Positions 43,900 through 52,890 of a DNA stretch of 64,000 nucleotides are shown here, in pieces (within the stretch, counting starts at the first letter, position 1; each line of letters opens with the position of its first letter). The notes under the pieces were generated by a model. It was not told the origin of the DNA, made no database searches, and was given only the letters and a program-made list of their open reading frames with translations. A program made the position numbers and the translations under genes. This DNA comes from Bradyrhizobium manausense (GTDB lineage: Bacteria; Pseudomonadota; Alphaproteobacteria; Rhizobiales; Xanthobacteraceae): contig NZ_JAFCLG010000001.1 of the NCBI RefSeq assembly GCF_018129685.1, positions 682,001-746,000 of the forward strand, read 5' to 3'.

Positions 43900-44601
43900 A
43901 TGTCCAAGAAATCCCGAAAGAAAACGTCCAAAACGCCCTCCGTCAGTTCGACGGCTAAAAAGAAGGCCCCAAAAGCAAGGGCATCGACCCAAACAGGCAG
44001 TGCGAAAACACAGCCGGCATCGGCGCGTAAATCAAGCAAGACAGGCGCAAAGGCAGCATCGCATAAGGCCGCATCCAAACGGTTAAAATCTTCTGAAAAG
44101 GCCTCCAGTGCCACCACCTCGGCTTCCAGCGCCAAATCCACTCTGGCCGAGGGCCAGAAGGCCCCGGCCTTCCGGCTTCCGCGCGACGGCGGCAACGTCG
44201 TCACCCTGTCGGATTTTGCCGGCCAGAAGCTCGTCCTGTTCTTCTACCCGCGCGCCGATACGCCGGGCTGCACCCGCGAGGCGATCGACTTCACGCGACT
44301 GAAGGGCGACTTCTCGGCGGCCGGCACCGCCGTGGTCGGCATTTCGGCCGATCCGTTAAAGACCCAGGAGAAGTTCCGCGACAAACACGGCCTCGGCATC
44401 CCCCTGATCTCGGATGAGCAGCACCAGATGCTGCAGGCCTACGGCGCCTGGGGCGAAAAATCCATGTATGGCAGGAGCTTTCTGGGAATTCTTCGCACCA
44501 CGGTGCTGATCGGGGCCGACGGCAAGATAGCCAGGGTCTGGCGCAATGTCAGGGTCGAAGGCCACGCCGACGAGGTGCTGGAAGCGGCAAGAAGTCTTTA
44601 A
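43900..44601 (+). CDS. BCP-type peroxiredoxin with Lys/Ser/Ala-rich N-terminal tail
   Basis: A thiol peroxidase of the BCP/PrxQ family, 233 aa. Residues 1-80 are a highly basic low-complexity tail (KKSRKKTSKTPS, KKKAPKARAS). The peroxiredoxin domain follows, with the peroxidatic Cys124 in PRADTPGCTREAIDF. The usual second Cys five residues later is Ile, so this is a one-Cys form. GGAAGG before ATG 43900 supports the start at the tail. The tail may bind nucleic acid or membranes. Confidence 0.88.
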   Translation: MSKKSRKKTSKTPSVSSTAKKKAPKARASTQTGSAKTQPASARKSSKTGAKAASHKAASKRLKSSEKASSATTSASSAKSTLAEGQKAPAFRLPRDGGNVVTLSDFAGQKLVLFFYPRADTPGCTREAIDFTRLKGDFSAAGTAVVGISADPLKTQEKFRDKHGLGIPLISDEQHQMLQAYGAWGEKSMYGRSFLGILRTTVLIGADGKIARVWRNVRVEGHADEVLEAARSL

Positions 44602-44712
44602 CCAGCCCGTTAGAAACGACGGATCCCGTTTCCGGAAAATTAACCATGACCGGCCCAGATTGCAGCGGCAGTTAAGCCGCAAGGAACCGTTCCGACCGGC
44701 ACGGGAGTGTCG

Positions 44713-46074
44713 ATGTCGAAAAGTTCTGCCCAATATTCGCAGTACCCCCAGCATCATCCCCACGATCACGGACGGCCTCTCCACCGCCGTCCTGCTGCCG
44801 CGGTAGCTGCGGCGATTCCCCTGCCCGCGGGCGACGACGCCTACACCATCGTCCATCACGGTAAGCAGGTCCGTCTTGGACCTGTGGTGTTCTGGATCGT
44901 GGTCGGCACCGTCGTTCTTCTCGGCCTGTGGTCGGCTGCTACCGCGACCTATTTTGCCTTCCGCGACGATGTTCTGACCCGGCTGATCGCCCGTCAGGCC
45001 GAGATGCAATATGCCTATGAAGACCGCATCGCCGAGCTGCGCGCCAAGGTCGATCGCACCACCAGCCGCCAGCTGCTGGATCAGGAACAGTTCGACCAGA
45101 AGCTCGACCAGATCATGAAGCGCCAGACGGCGCTTGAGTCCCGGGCAACGGCGCTTGGCGCCATGCCCGACGTCACCGGATCGATTCCCCGCTCAACGCC
45201 CCAGCGCGGCGACACGAATCAGACGACGCAGGGCACCCCAAAGCCGTCACCGATCAGCGACACCGTGATCTTCGTGGCGCCACCTGACCGCGAAGCCCGG
45301 CTCGAATCCCGTGCGCCGACCGTGATGGCCTCGCCGGTCAATCAATTCGCCAAGAACCAGGGCTTTGACAATGTCCTGGTCCGGCTCACCAACTCGCTTG
45401 ATCAGGTCGAGCGCCGCCAGGTCGCGGCGCTCAGCGCCGTAGAGGAAGGCATGGATTCGCGCATGCGGCGGATGCGTGGCGTCGTCAGCGACCTCGGCCT
45501 CAATCTCGCCAGTCTGGAGGCTGCCGCGCCGCGTGCGCCGATGGGCGGCCCATTTGTGCCGGTGAAGCTCGCGGCCAACGCAGGTCCCTTCGAGAAGCAG
45601 CTCTATCGCATCCACACCACGCGCGCCGAGATGGACCGGCTCAATCGCACGCTGGCGCAGGTGCCCTATCGCAAGCCGGTCGTCGGCGAAGTCGAATTCA
45701 CCTCCGGCTTCGGCGTGCGCAGCGATCCTTTCCTCGGCCGGCCGGCCATGCACACCGGTCTCGACTTCCGCGCCGCGACCGGCGATCCGGCCCGCGTCAC
45801 GGCCAACGGCAAGGTCGTCTCGGCCGGCTGGTCCGGTGGCTACGGGCGCATGGTCGAGGTCGATCACGGCAATGGACTGTCGACCCGCTACGGCCATCTC
45901 TCCGAGATCAACGTCAAGGTCGGCGAGATCGTGAGGATCGGCCAGGTCATCGGGCTCGTCGGCTCGACCGGCCGTTCAACAGGTCCGCACCTGCACTACG
46001 AAACACGCATTGATGGCGAAGCCGTCGATCCGCAGAAATTCCTGCGCGCCGGCGTGAAGCTGAGCGCGGGCTAG
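44713..46074 (+). CDS. M23-family peptidoglycan endopeptidase (membrane-anchored)
   Basis: A 453-aa protein: a His-rich N-terminus, one membrane helix (VVFWIVVGTVVLLGLWSAATATYF), a coiled-coil periplasmic stretch, then a C-terminal LytM domain. Zinc ligands and catalytic residues are in HTGLDFRA (His347, Asp351) and HLHYE (His426, His428). It either cleaves peptide cross-links or activates amidases in the EnvC/NlpD manner. GGGAG precedes ATG 44713 by 6 bases; the GTG at 44707 overlaps that site. Confidence 0.92.
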   Translation: MSKSSAQYSQYPQHHPHDHGRPLHRRPAAAVAAAIPLPAGDDAYTIVHHGKQVRLGPVVFWIVVGTVVLLGLWSAATATYFAFRDDVLTRLIARQAEMQYAYEDRIAELRAKVDRTTSRQLLDQEQFDQKLDQIMKRQTALESRATALGAMPDVTGSIPRSTPQRGDTNQTTQGTPKPSPISDTVIFVAPPDREARLESRAPTVMASPVNQFAKNQGFDNVLVRLTNSLDQVERRQVAALSAVEEGMDSRMRRMRGVVSDLGLNLASLEAAAPRAPMGGPFVPVKLAANAGPFEKQLYRIHTTRAEMDRLNRTLAQVPYRKPVVGEVEFTSGFGVRSDPFLGRPAMHTGLDFRAATGDPARVTANGKVVSAGWSGGYGRMVEVDHGNGLSTRYGHLSEINVKVGEIVRIGQVIGLVGSTGRSTGPHLHYETRIDGEAVDPQKFLRAGVKLSAG

Positions 46075-46104
46075 ATCCGCGCCCCGTCTTCCCTGCTGCA
46101 GCGA

Positions 46105-47340
46105 CTACTGGCTGCGCTCGTGGCCAACCTCGCCGGTGATGACGTCGCCGAACGGCTCCCAGGCCTGGCCATTGAAGCGCATCAGCTGCATCTGCTCGAT
46201 CGGGAAGTAGTCATCCGGCGAGGTGTTGACCATGATGCCGGGCATCATCAGGTCGCTGTGGAAATTCTTCAGGTTCGCCGCCTGCTTCATGACGTTGTCG
46301 CGCGTCAGATTGTCGCCGCACTGCTTCAGCACCTGCACCATCGCCTCGGCCTGCACATAGCCGTAGACATTGTTGGCGTTGGTCTTGTCGCCATCGGGAT
46401 AGTATTTGTCCATGAAGTCGCGCCACTTCACCACCGCCGGATCCTTGTCCCAGGTCGGATCGGTCGGCTCCTTCAGATAGATCGTCGAGATGATATCCTT
46501 GGCGTATTCGAGGCCAGCGGGCTTGAGCACCGAGGCAACCGAGGTCGCGGTGTTCGCCAGGAAGAATTTCGGCTTCCAGCCGAGCTCGCCGACCTTCCGG
46601 ATCGCCTGTGCCGAGCCCTTCGGTGCGGCCCATGAGAAGAAGATGTCGGCGCCGGAATCATGCAGCGCCACAATCTGCGAGTCGATCGAGGGGTCGCTGA
46701 CCTCATAGGATTTGTCGGCGATGATCATGTTGGCCTTGTCGCCGAGCCCGTCTTTCAGCCCCTTGAACTGATCCTTACCCGCATCGTCGTTCTGCCAGAA
46801 CACCGCGATCTTGCCGTTTGGGAAATTGTCGAGAATGTATTTTGCGTAGATCCGCCCTTCGCTCTGGTAGTTCGGCTGGAATCCCATGGTCCACGGAAAG
46901 TTCTTGGGGTCGCCGAACTTGGTGCCGCCGGAGGCGACGAACAGCTGGGGCACCTTCTTGGCGTTCATGTACTTCATGATCGCGGAGTTCGATGGCGTGC
47001 CGAGCGCCTGGAAGATCAACAGCACGTCGTCGCTCTCGACCAGCTTGCGCGCCTGCTCGATTGCCTTCGGCGGCGAATAGGCGTCGTCATAGCTGATGAA
47101 GACGATCTTGCGGCCGTTGATGCCGCCCTGATCGTTGATCATCTTGAAGAACGCGGCCTCGGTCTTGCCGATCACGCCATAGGACGACGCCGGTCCGCTG
47201 TAAGGCATGATGTTGCCGATCTTGATTTCGGTATCGCTGGCGCCCGGGTCGTACTTCTTCTGCGCCAAAACCGGCGTCATGACGAGCACGCCGGCAGCGA
47301 GCATGGCGAGGGCAGCAAGGTTTCCGTGACGACCCGGCAT
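46105..47340 (-). CDS. ABC-transporter substrate-binding protein (branched-chain amino-acid type)
   Basis: A 411-aa periplasmic protein with signal peptide (LAALAMLAAGVLVMTPVLAQ) and the type-1 binding fold of the Leu/Ile/Val family (EIKIGNIMPYSGPASSYGVIGKTEAAFFKMIND, then GGINGRKIVF). ATG 47340 begins the signal peptide. No permease or ATPase genes are adjacent, so it must use a transporter encoded elsewhere. Ligand unknown. Confidence 0.92.
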   Translation of the reverse strand: MPGRHGNLAALAMLAAGVLVMTPVLAQKKYDPGASDTEIKIGNIMPYSGPASSYGVIGKTEAAFFKMINDQGGINGRKIVFISYDDAYSPPKAIEQARKLVESDDVLLIFQALGTPSNSAIMKYMNAKKVPQLFVASGGTKFGDPKNFPWTMGFQPNYQSEGRIYAKYILDNFPNGKIAVFWQNDDAGKDQFKGLKDGLGDKANMIIADKSYEVSDPSIDSQIVALHDSGADIFFSWAAPKGSAQAIRKVGELGWKPKFFLANTATSVASVLKPAGLEYAKDIISTIYLKEPTDPTWDKDPAVVKWRDFMDKYYPDGDKTNANNVYGYVQAEAMVQVLKQCGDNLTRDNVMKQAANLKNFHSDLMMPGIMVNTSPDDYFPIEQMQLMRFNGQAWEPFGDVITGEVGHERSQ

Positions 47341-47555
47341 TGGTCTCTCCCCGATTTTTGTAGTCTTGTTTTGGGGAGAGTGTCGCAAGGCGACCGGCCA
47401 GTGGCAAGCGGCAGGATTTTCCGCTGAATGAAACTGCGGCGCTGGAACTCAACCGACCCGGGGGGGCATGCGCTTAACCTCGGCGGACGACCTAGTCCAA
47501 ATCGCCGGAAGGTGCCACCCGATTTCCGTCAAGAATGAATGAGCTTCGCCCTAGA

Positions 47556-47963
47556 CTATCCCCACCGAAAGGATCGGCCCAGCGGTTCAAATATCTCTTC
47601 TGGACCAATGTCTGCGCCCCAGAATTTGATAAGGCGTCGAAGCGCGCCATCGCCTTCAGCTTCGAACAGAGTGCGTCCGTCCAGGAGAATTCGCCCCCGA
47701 TTGTCGCAAATACCTCCGAAGCACTCGGTCCGAAGCAACAAGAAACGAGCAGACGGCGTTTCAGACGAAAGCCTTTCTGTCATCAACAGAATGTCGGTGG
47801 GAATTTTATCGCGCGACAGATCATAATGATTTTCGCCAAATCGCGCGGCGATCGCTGAGATGGGATGTTCTAGCCTGACCACTTTGAGATCAGGCCATGC
47901 CTCGGAGATCCTCAACAAGACATCGCTGACAGGGTCGGCAAATAGGCCAAAGAAGATAAACAT
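47556..47963 (-). CDS. Hypothetical protein, lower-GC region
   Basis: A 135-aa protein with no recognised motif (MFIFFGLFADPVSDVLLRISEAWPDLKVVRLEHPISAIAARFGENHYDL). Hydrophobic and charged residues alternate as in a real globular protein, unlike the opposite-strand frames. The region is visibly richer in A and T than its neighbours. It ends 216 bases upstream of the binding-protein gene and starts 7 bases after the end of the dehydrogenase gene. Function unknown; possible recent acquisition. Confidence 0.55.
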   Translation of the reverse strand: MFIFFGLFADPVSDVLLRISEAWPDLKVVRLEHPISAIAARFGENHYDLSRDKIPTDILLMTERLSSETPSARFLLLRTECFGGICDNRGRILLDGRTLFEAEGDGALRRLIKFWGADIGPEEIFEPLGRSFRWG

Positions 47964-47970
47964 TAATCGC

Positions 47971-48843
47971 CTATTTCGGCCGCGACACCAGCTCGATCAT
48001 CTTGCCTTCGTCGTCGTCGGGCATCGCGGCCTTGGCCTGCGCGTAGGCCTCGACGGCGGCGCGGGAGACCAGCGGTTTGTCGGCCAGCAGGCTCTCGGCC
48101 AGCTTCACGGCGTAGGCGGCATCCTTGTGCCGCAGCGCGGCCGTGAATGTCGCGCCGCTGAAATCGCGGGCGACCATGCGTTTGGAATGGCGCTGCACTT
48201 GCGGACTGGCGGCGACGCCCGCCTGGATCGAGTCCAGCACCAGCTTCATGTCCAGCCCGGCCTGCTCGGCAATCGCAAGGCCCTCGGCGAGGCCCGCGAT
48301 CTGGATTGCGCCCATCAGATTGTTGATGAGCTTGTAGACCGTGCCGGAGCCGACCGCTCCGAAATGACGGATGGTCGAGCCGATCGGCTCCAGGAACGCC
48401 CGCGCGCGTTCGAGATCGGCGGCATCGGCGCCGGCGAGCAAAGTCAGCTTTCCAGCGGCTGCCGCATCCGGCAATCCCGTCACGGGGCAATCGATGTAAA
48501 TCAAGCCGCGTGCCTTGAGCTCGCGGCCCATCTCGCGGGCATGGTCATAGGACACCGTCGAGCACTCGATCGCGATGGTGCCCGCCCTGGCGGTCTTGGC
48601 CGCGCCATCGGGCCCGAGCCAGACCGCGCGCGAGGCCTCGTCGTCCGCGACCATCGTCACGACGGCGTCGGCGTCGATCGCGGCATCCGCGGGCGAACTC
48701 GCCCACGTCGCGCCGCCCGCGATCAGATCTTCCGCCTTGGCCTTGCTGCGATTCCACAGCGTCACCGTGAAGCCGGCATCGAGATAGCGGCCGGCCATGC
48801 CATGGCCCATCCGTCCAAGCCCGATGAAGGCGACGCGGGGCAT
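47971..48843 (-). CDS. Beta-hydroxyacid dehydrogenase, 3-hydroxyisobutyrate dehydrogenase family
   Basis: An NAD(P)-dependent enzyme of 290 aa. Nucleotide site FIGLGRMGHGMAGRYLDAG at the N-terminus, the substrate block YIDCPVTGLPDAAAAGKLTLLAG and the catalytic Lys region SGTVYKLINNLMGAIQIAGLAEGLA. Members oxidise 3-hydroxyisobutyrate, tartronate semialdehyde or related acids; the exact one is not clear. It lies 2 bases downstream of prfB. Confidence 0.9.
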   Translation of the reverse strand: MPRVAFIGLGRMGHGMAGRYLDAGFTVTLWNRSKAKAEDLIAGGATWASSPADAAIDADAVVTMVADDEASRAVWLGPDGAAKTARAGTIAIECSTVSYDHAREMGRELKARGLIYIDCPVTGLPDAAAAGKLTLLAGADAADLERARAFLEPIGSTIRHFGAVGSGTVYKLINNLMGAIQIAGLAEGLAIAEQAGLDMKLVLDSIQAGVAASPQVQRHSKRMVARDFSGATFTAALRHKDAAYAVKLAESLLADKPLVSRAAVEAYAQAKAAMPDDDEGKMIELVSRPK

Positions 48844-48845
48844 GG

Positions 48846-49977
48846 CTAATCCACGTCCTCGATATCGGCCCCGGGGGTGCCGAAGGCGCGCTGCGCGAGC
48901 GTTGCGGCCATGAACTCGTCGAGCTCGCCGTTGAGCACGCCCGATGTGTCGGAGGTCTGCACGCCCGTGCGCAGGTCCTTCACCATCTGATAGGGCTGCA
49001 GCACGTAGGAGCGGATCTGGTGACCCCAGCCGATATCGGTCTTGGCGGCCTGGTCGGCGGCAGCCTTCTCCTCGCGCTTCTTCAGCTCGATCTCGTAGAG
49101 CCGCGCGCGCAGCATGTCCCAGGCCTGCGCCCGGTTCTTGTGCTGGGAGCGGCCGGCCTGACAGACCACCGCGACGCCGGTCGGGATGTGCGTCAGGCGC
49201 ACCGCGGATTCAGTCTTGTTGACGTGCTGGCCGCCGGCGCCGCCCGACCGCATGGTGTCGGTACGAACGTCGGATTCCTTGATGTCGATCTTGATGCTGT
49301 CGTCGATGACGGGAAACACCTGCACGCTCGAAAACGAGGTGTGCCGCCGCGCGTTGGAATCGAACGGCGAGATGCGCACCAGTCGGTGCACGCCGGCTTC
49401 CGTCTTCAGCCAGCCATAGGCGTTGTGACCGGAGACCTGAATGGTCGCGGACTTGATGCCGGCCTCTTCGCCCTCGGACTCTTCGAGATACTCGACCTTG
49501 AAGCCGTGGGTTTCGGCCCAGCGCGTGTACATGCGCAGCAGCATCTGCGCCCAGTCCTGGCTCTCGGTGCCGCCGGCGCCGGCATGCACTTCGAGATAGG
49601 AATCGAAGCGGTCGGCTTCGCCCGACAGCAGCGCCTCGAGCTCGCGCCGCGCCACTTCCTTCTTGAGGTTCTTCAGGGCCGCTTCAGCTTCCTTGACGAC
49701 GCCCTCATCGCCCTCGGCTTCACCGAGCTCGATCATGCCGATGTCGTCTTCGAGCTCCTGCTCGACCTTGCCGATGCCCGAGAGCGAATCCTCCAGCGAG
49801 GTCCGCTCCTGCATCAGCTTCTGGGCCTTCTGGGGATCGTTCCAGAGGTTGGGATCTTCTGCGAGCTTGTTCAGCTCAGCGAGGCGCGCCGTCGATTTCT
49901 CGACGTCAAAGATGCCTCCTCAGCAGCCCGACTGACTGCTTGATCTCTTCTACCAACCGTTCGATTTCGGCGCGCAT
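48846..49977 (-). CDS. prfB: Peptide chain release factor 2 (programmed +1 frameshift)
   Basis: Releases peptides at UGA and UAA. The first 23 codons from ATG 49977 ([23 protein letters not shown]) end at an in-frame TGA (49908-49906). After a +1 shift the frame continues with [15 protein letters not shown] to 48846, giving 376 aa. Domain motifs: SPF codon-recognition in [20 protein letters not shown] and GGQ in [20 protein letters not shown]. The TGA is the UGA that RF2 itself reads, so the gene autoregulates. Confidence 0.96.
49905..49920 (-). promoter_or_regulatory. Programmed +1 frameshift site of prfB
   Basis: Read leftwards: AGGAGG, three bases, CTT-TGA-C. The internal Shine-Dalgarno (49920-49915), the CTT slip codon and the TGA-C stop context have the same spacing as in E. 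coli prfB. Confidence 0.93.
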
Positions 49978-50163
49978 GTCGTTCTCTGGTCTCGCGTATT
50001 CCGCGTGCTAGCGCATGATCCGGGAAAGTGTGCAGCGGTTTCCCGGAACGATCATGCGCAAACAAGAAATGAAGCGCGATAACTCATCGCGCTGACGGGG
50101 ATGTAGCGGCGGCGGCGGCAAAGCGCAACCGCCGCTGCGAAGAACACCTGTCTTGTCCAGTCT

Positions 50164-52671
50164 CTAGTATAGGCCGCCGGTGCCCGGCCGCATGAAGAAG
50201 CCGGAATCCGGCGCCTGCTGCGGCGGTCCAGGCATGCCGCGGCCGTCGGCATCAGCAACGCCAATGACAGAGTAGTTATCCGGCGGCGCCGTGCCCGGCT
50301 TGAAGGCTTCCAGGATCGTTCCCCCGGTCTCGCCCGGACCGGCGCGCATGCCGGTCTTGGCGACGACGCGGATCAGCTTGATGCCGGCCGGCACCTTGAA
50401 CGGAACCGCGGGCTTGTCGGCGAGCGCGAGCTTGAGAAAGTCGCGTGCGATGGGCGCGGCCAGATGGCCGCCGGTCGCAGCGTTTCCTTTGCCGAGCGGA
50501 CGCGGCTTGTCGTAACCCATGTAGATCGCAACAGCGACGTCAGGCGAGAAGCCGACGAACCAGGCGTCCTTGGCCTCGTTGGTCGTACCCGTCTTGCCCG
50601 CGATCGGCTTGCCGACTTCCCTCACCACGGTTGCGGTACCGGCCTGGACCACGCCTTCCATCAGCTCGGTGATCTGATAGGCGGTCATGGAATCCAGCAC
50701 CTGCTCGCGGCGGTCGATCAGCTGCGGCTCGGCCTGGTTCTTCCAGCCGCCGGGCGCATCGCAACCGCGGCATTCGCGCTGATCGTGCTTGAAGATGGTG
50801 TGGCCATAGCGATCCTGGATCCGGTCAATCAGGGTCGGCTTCACGCGGCGGCCGCCATTGGCGAGCATCGAATAGGCCGTGACCATGCGCATCGCCGTGG
50901 TCTCGCCGGCGCCGAGTGCGTAGGAGAGATAGTTCGGCAGTTCGTCATAGACGCCGAAGCGGCGGGCATATTCGCCGATCAGCGGCATGCCGATGTCCTG
51001 CGCGAGACGCACCGTCACCGTGTTCAACGACTGGCGCAGCGCATTCCGCAGCGTCACCGGTCCCTGATATTTGTTCGTCGAGAAGTTTTCAGGCCGCCAA
51101 ACTCCGGCGCCCTGGCCCTGGTCGATCTCGATCGGCGCGTCGAGCACGACGGTCGATGGCGTATAGCCGTTGTCGAGCGCGGCCGAATAGACGATCGGCT
51201 TGAACGACGAGCCCGGCTGGCGATAGGCCTGCGTGGCGCGGTTGAACTGGCTCTGGTCGAACGAGAAGCCGCCGACCATCGCAAGCACGCGGCCGGTCCA
51301 GGGGTCCATCACCACCATCGCGCCCGACACTTCGGGGATCTGGCGGAGCCGGTACTGGCCTTCCACCGGTTGCCCTTCCTTGCTGTAGAGCGGATCGGCA
51401 TAGATCACGTCGCCGGGCTGCAGAATCTGCGCGACCGAATTCGGCGTCTTGCCCTTGGAATTGCCCTGGGTCGGCTTTGCCCAACGCACGCCGTCGATGG
51501 TGATGAGACCGGTCTCGCGCTGCTTGCTGACCGCACCGCCGAGCTCGCGGTTGGGCTGGAAGCCGATACGCGCCGACTGGTCACTGGTCTCCAGCACCAC
51601 CGCCATGCGCCACGGCGAGATATCGGAGAGCGACTTGATCTCGGCGAGCTTCACGCCCCAGTCACCAGAAATATCGAGCTTGCTCATCGGGCCGCGATAG
51701 CCTTGCTGCTCGTCATAGTTCACGAGACCGGCGACCATGGTCTTGCGCGCCATGACCTGAATCTTCGGATCGAGCGTGGTGCGGACCGACAGACCGCCCT
51801 CGTACAGCTTCTTCTCGCCGTAACGCTCGAAGATGTCGCGGCGGACTTCCTCGGCGAAATATTCGCCCGCGAAGGTGTGGGCGCCGTTGGAACGGTTGGT
51901 GACGGCCAGCGGCTCCTTGCGCGCCTTCTCGGCGTCGGCCTGCTTGATCCAGCCGTTCTCCTGGAGACGGTCGATCACGTAGTTGCGGCGCTCGATGGCG
52001 CGATCGCGGTTGCGCACCGGATGCAGGGTCGCCGGCATCTTCGGCAGCGCCGCGAGGTAGGAGGCTTCGGCCACGGTGAGCTCGTTCACCGACTTGTCGA
52101 AATAGACCAGCGAGGCGGCGGCGATGCCGTAGGCGCCGAGGCCGAGATAGATTTCGTTCAGATACAGCTCGAGGATCTTGTCCTTCGAATAGGTCTTCTC
52201 GATGCGCATCGCGAGCAAGGCTTCCTTGATCTTGCGCGAGAACGAGACCTCGTTGGTCAGAAGGAAGTTCTTGGCGACCTGCTGGGTGATGGTCGAGGCA
52301 CCCTGCGGACGACGGTTGGAGCCGAAGTTCTGCAAGTACAGCACGCCTGCGCGCGCCATGCCGGTGTAGTCGATACCGCCATGCTCGTAGAAGTTCTTGT
52401 CTTCGGCCGCGAGGAACGCGTTGATCACGAGCTTCGGCACCGCCTGGATCGGCAGGTACAGCCGTCGCTCCTTGGCGTATTCGCCGAGCAGCGAGCCGTC
52501 GACCGCGTGCACGCGGGTCATCACCGGCGGCTCGTAATCCTGGAGCTGAGAGTAGTCGGGCAAGTCCTTGGAGAAATGCCAGATCAGGCCTGCCACGGCA
52601 CCGACACCGACAAGGAACACCACCGTTCCCGCAGCGAACAGGAAGCCCATGAACCGCACAAGCAAGCGCAT
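50164..52671 (-). CDS. mrcA: Penicillin-binding protein 1A (class A bifunctional)
   Basis: An 835-aa peptidoglycan glycosyltransferase and transpeptidase. An N-terminal membrane helix (residues ~8-32) is followed by a GT51 domain with the catalytic Glu90 (AAEDKNFYEHGGID) and QGASTITQQVAKN. The transpeptidase has SSFK (nucleophile Ser488), SxN-like SLN (ALRQSLNTVTV) and KTGT in AGKTGTTNEAKDAWFVG. The length and inserted OB-like region fit PBP1A. It is followed downstream by prfB across 186 bases and preceded by amiC. Confidence 0.95.
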   Translation of the reverse strand: MRLLVRFMGFLFAAGTVVFLVGVGAVAGLIWHFSKDLPDYSQLQDYEPPVMTRVHAVDGSLLGEYAKERRLYLPIQAVPKLVINAFLAAEDKNFYEHGGIDYTGMARAGVLYLQNFGSNRRPQGASTITQQVAKNFLLTNEVSFSRKIKEALLAMRIEKTYSKDKILELYLNEIYLGLGAYGIAAASLVYFDKSVNELTVAEASYLAALPKMPATLHPVRNRDRAIERRNYVIDRLQENGWIKQADAEKARKEPLAVTNRSNGAHTFAGEYFAEEVRRDIFERYGEKKLYEGGLSVRTTLDPKIQVMARKTMVAGLVNYDEQQGYRGPMSKLDISGDWGVKLAEIKSLSDISPWRMAVVLETSDQSARIGFQPNRELGGAVSKQRETGLITIDGVRWAKPTQGNSKGKTPNSVAQILQPGDVIYADPLYSKEGQPVEGQYRLRQIPEVSGAMVVMDPWTGRVLAMVGGFSFDQSQFNRATQAYRQPGSSFKPIVYSAALDNGYTPSTVVLDAPIEIDQGQGAGVWRPENFSTNKYQGPVTLRNALRQSLNTVTVRLAQDIGMPLIGEYARRFGVYDELPNYLSYALGAGETTAMRMVTAYSMLANGGRRVKPTLIDRIQDRYGHTIFKHDQRECRGCDAPGGWKNQAEPQLIDRREQVLDSMTAYQITELMEGVVQAGTATVVREVGKPIAGKTGTTNEAKDAWFVGFSPDVAVAIYMGYDKPRPLGKGNAATGGHLAAPIARDFLKLALADKPAVPFKVPAGIKLIRVVAKTGMRAGPGETGGTILEAFKPGTAPPDNYSVIGVADADGRGMPGPPQQAPDSGFFMRPGTGGLY

Positions 52672-52890
52672 TATGTCTTTATCCGTTCAATCCAGGATCA
52701 GCCCAAAGCGCCCAAACAGACGCTATCCTCACATCGCGAATTCGCCGGCTCAACTCAAAACGATCAGTGCCGGACCGAAAGACGCTTGCCGAACGGGATT
52801 CTCGCCGATTCTGGAACCCGCTTGCGTTGTTTTTATAAAGCGTCCGCTGTGGCCAAACTAGGGCTTAACGGCGGATCCGGCATGCCCTTC

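Noticed and set aside
41743..44601. A rightward open frame of about 950 codons
   Set aside because: It runs antisense through the AsmA-like gene and only its last 233 codons, the peroxiredoxin, are real. The antisense part is Arg/His-rich low-complexity sequence typical of high-GC shadow frames.
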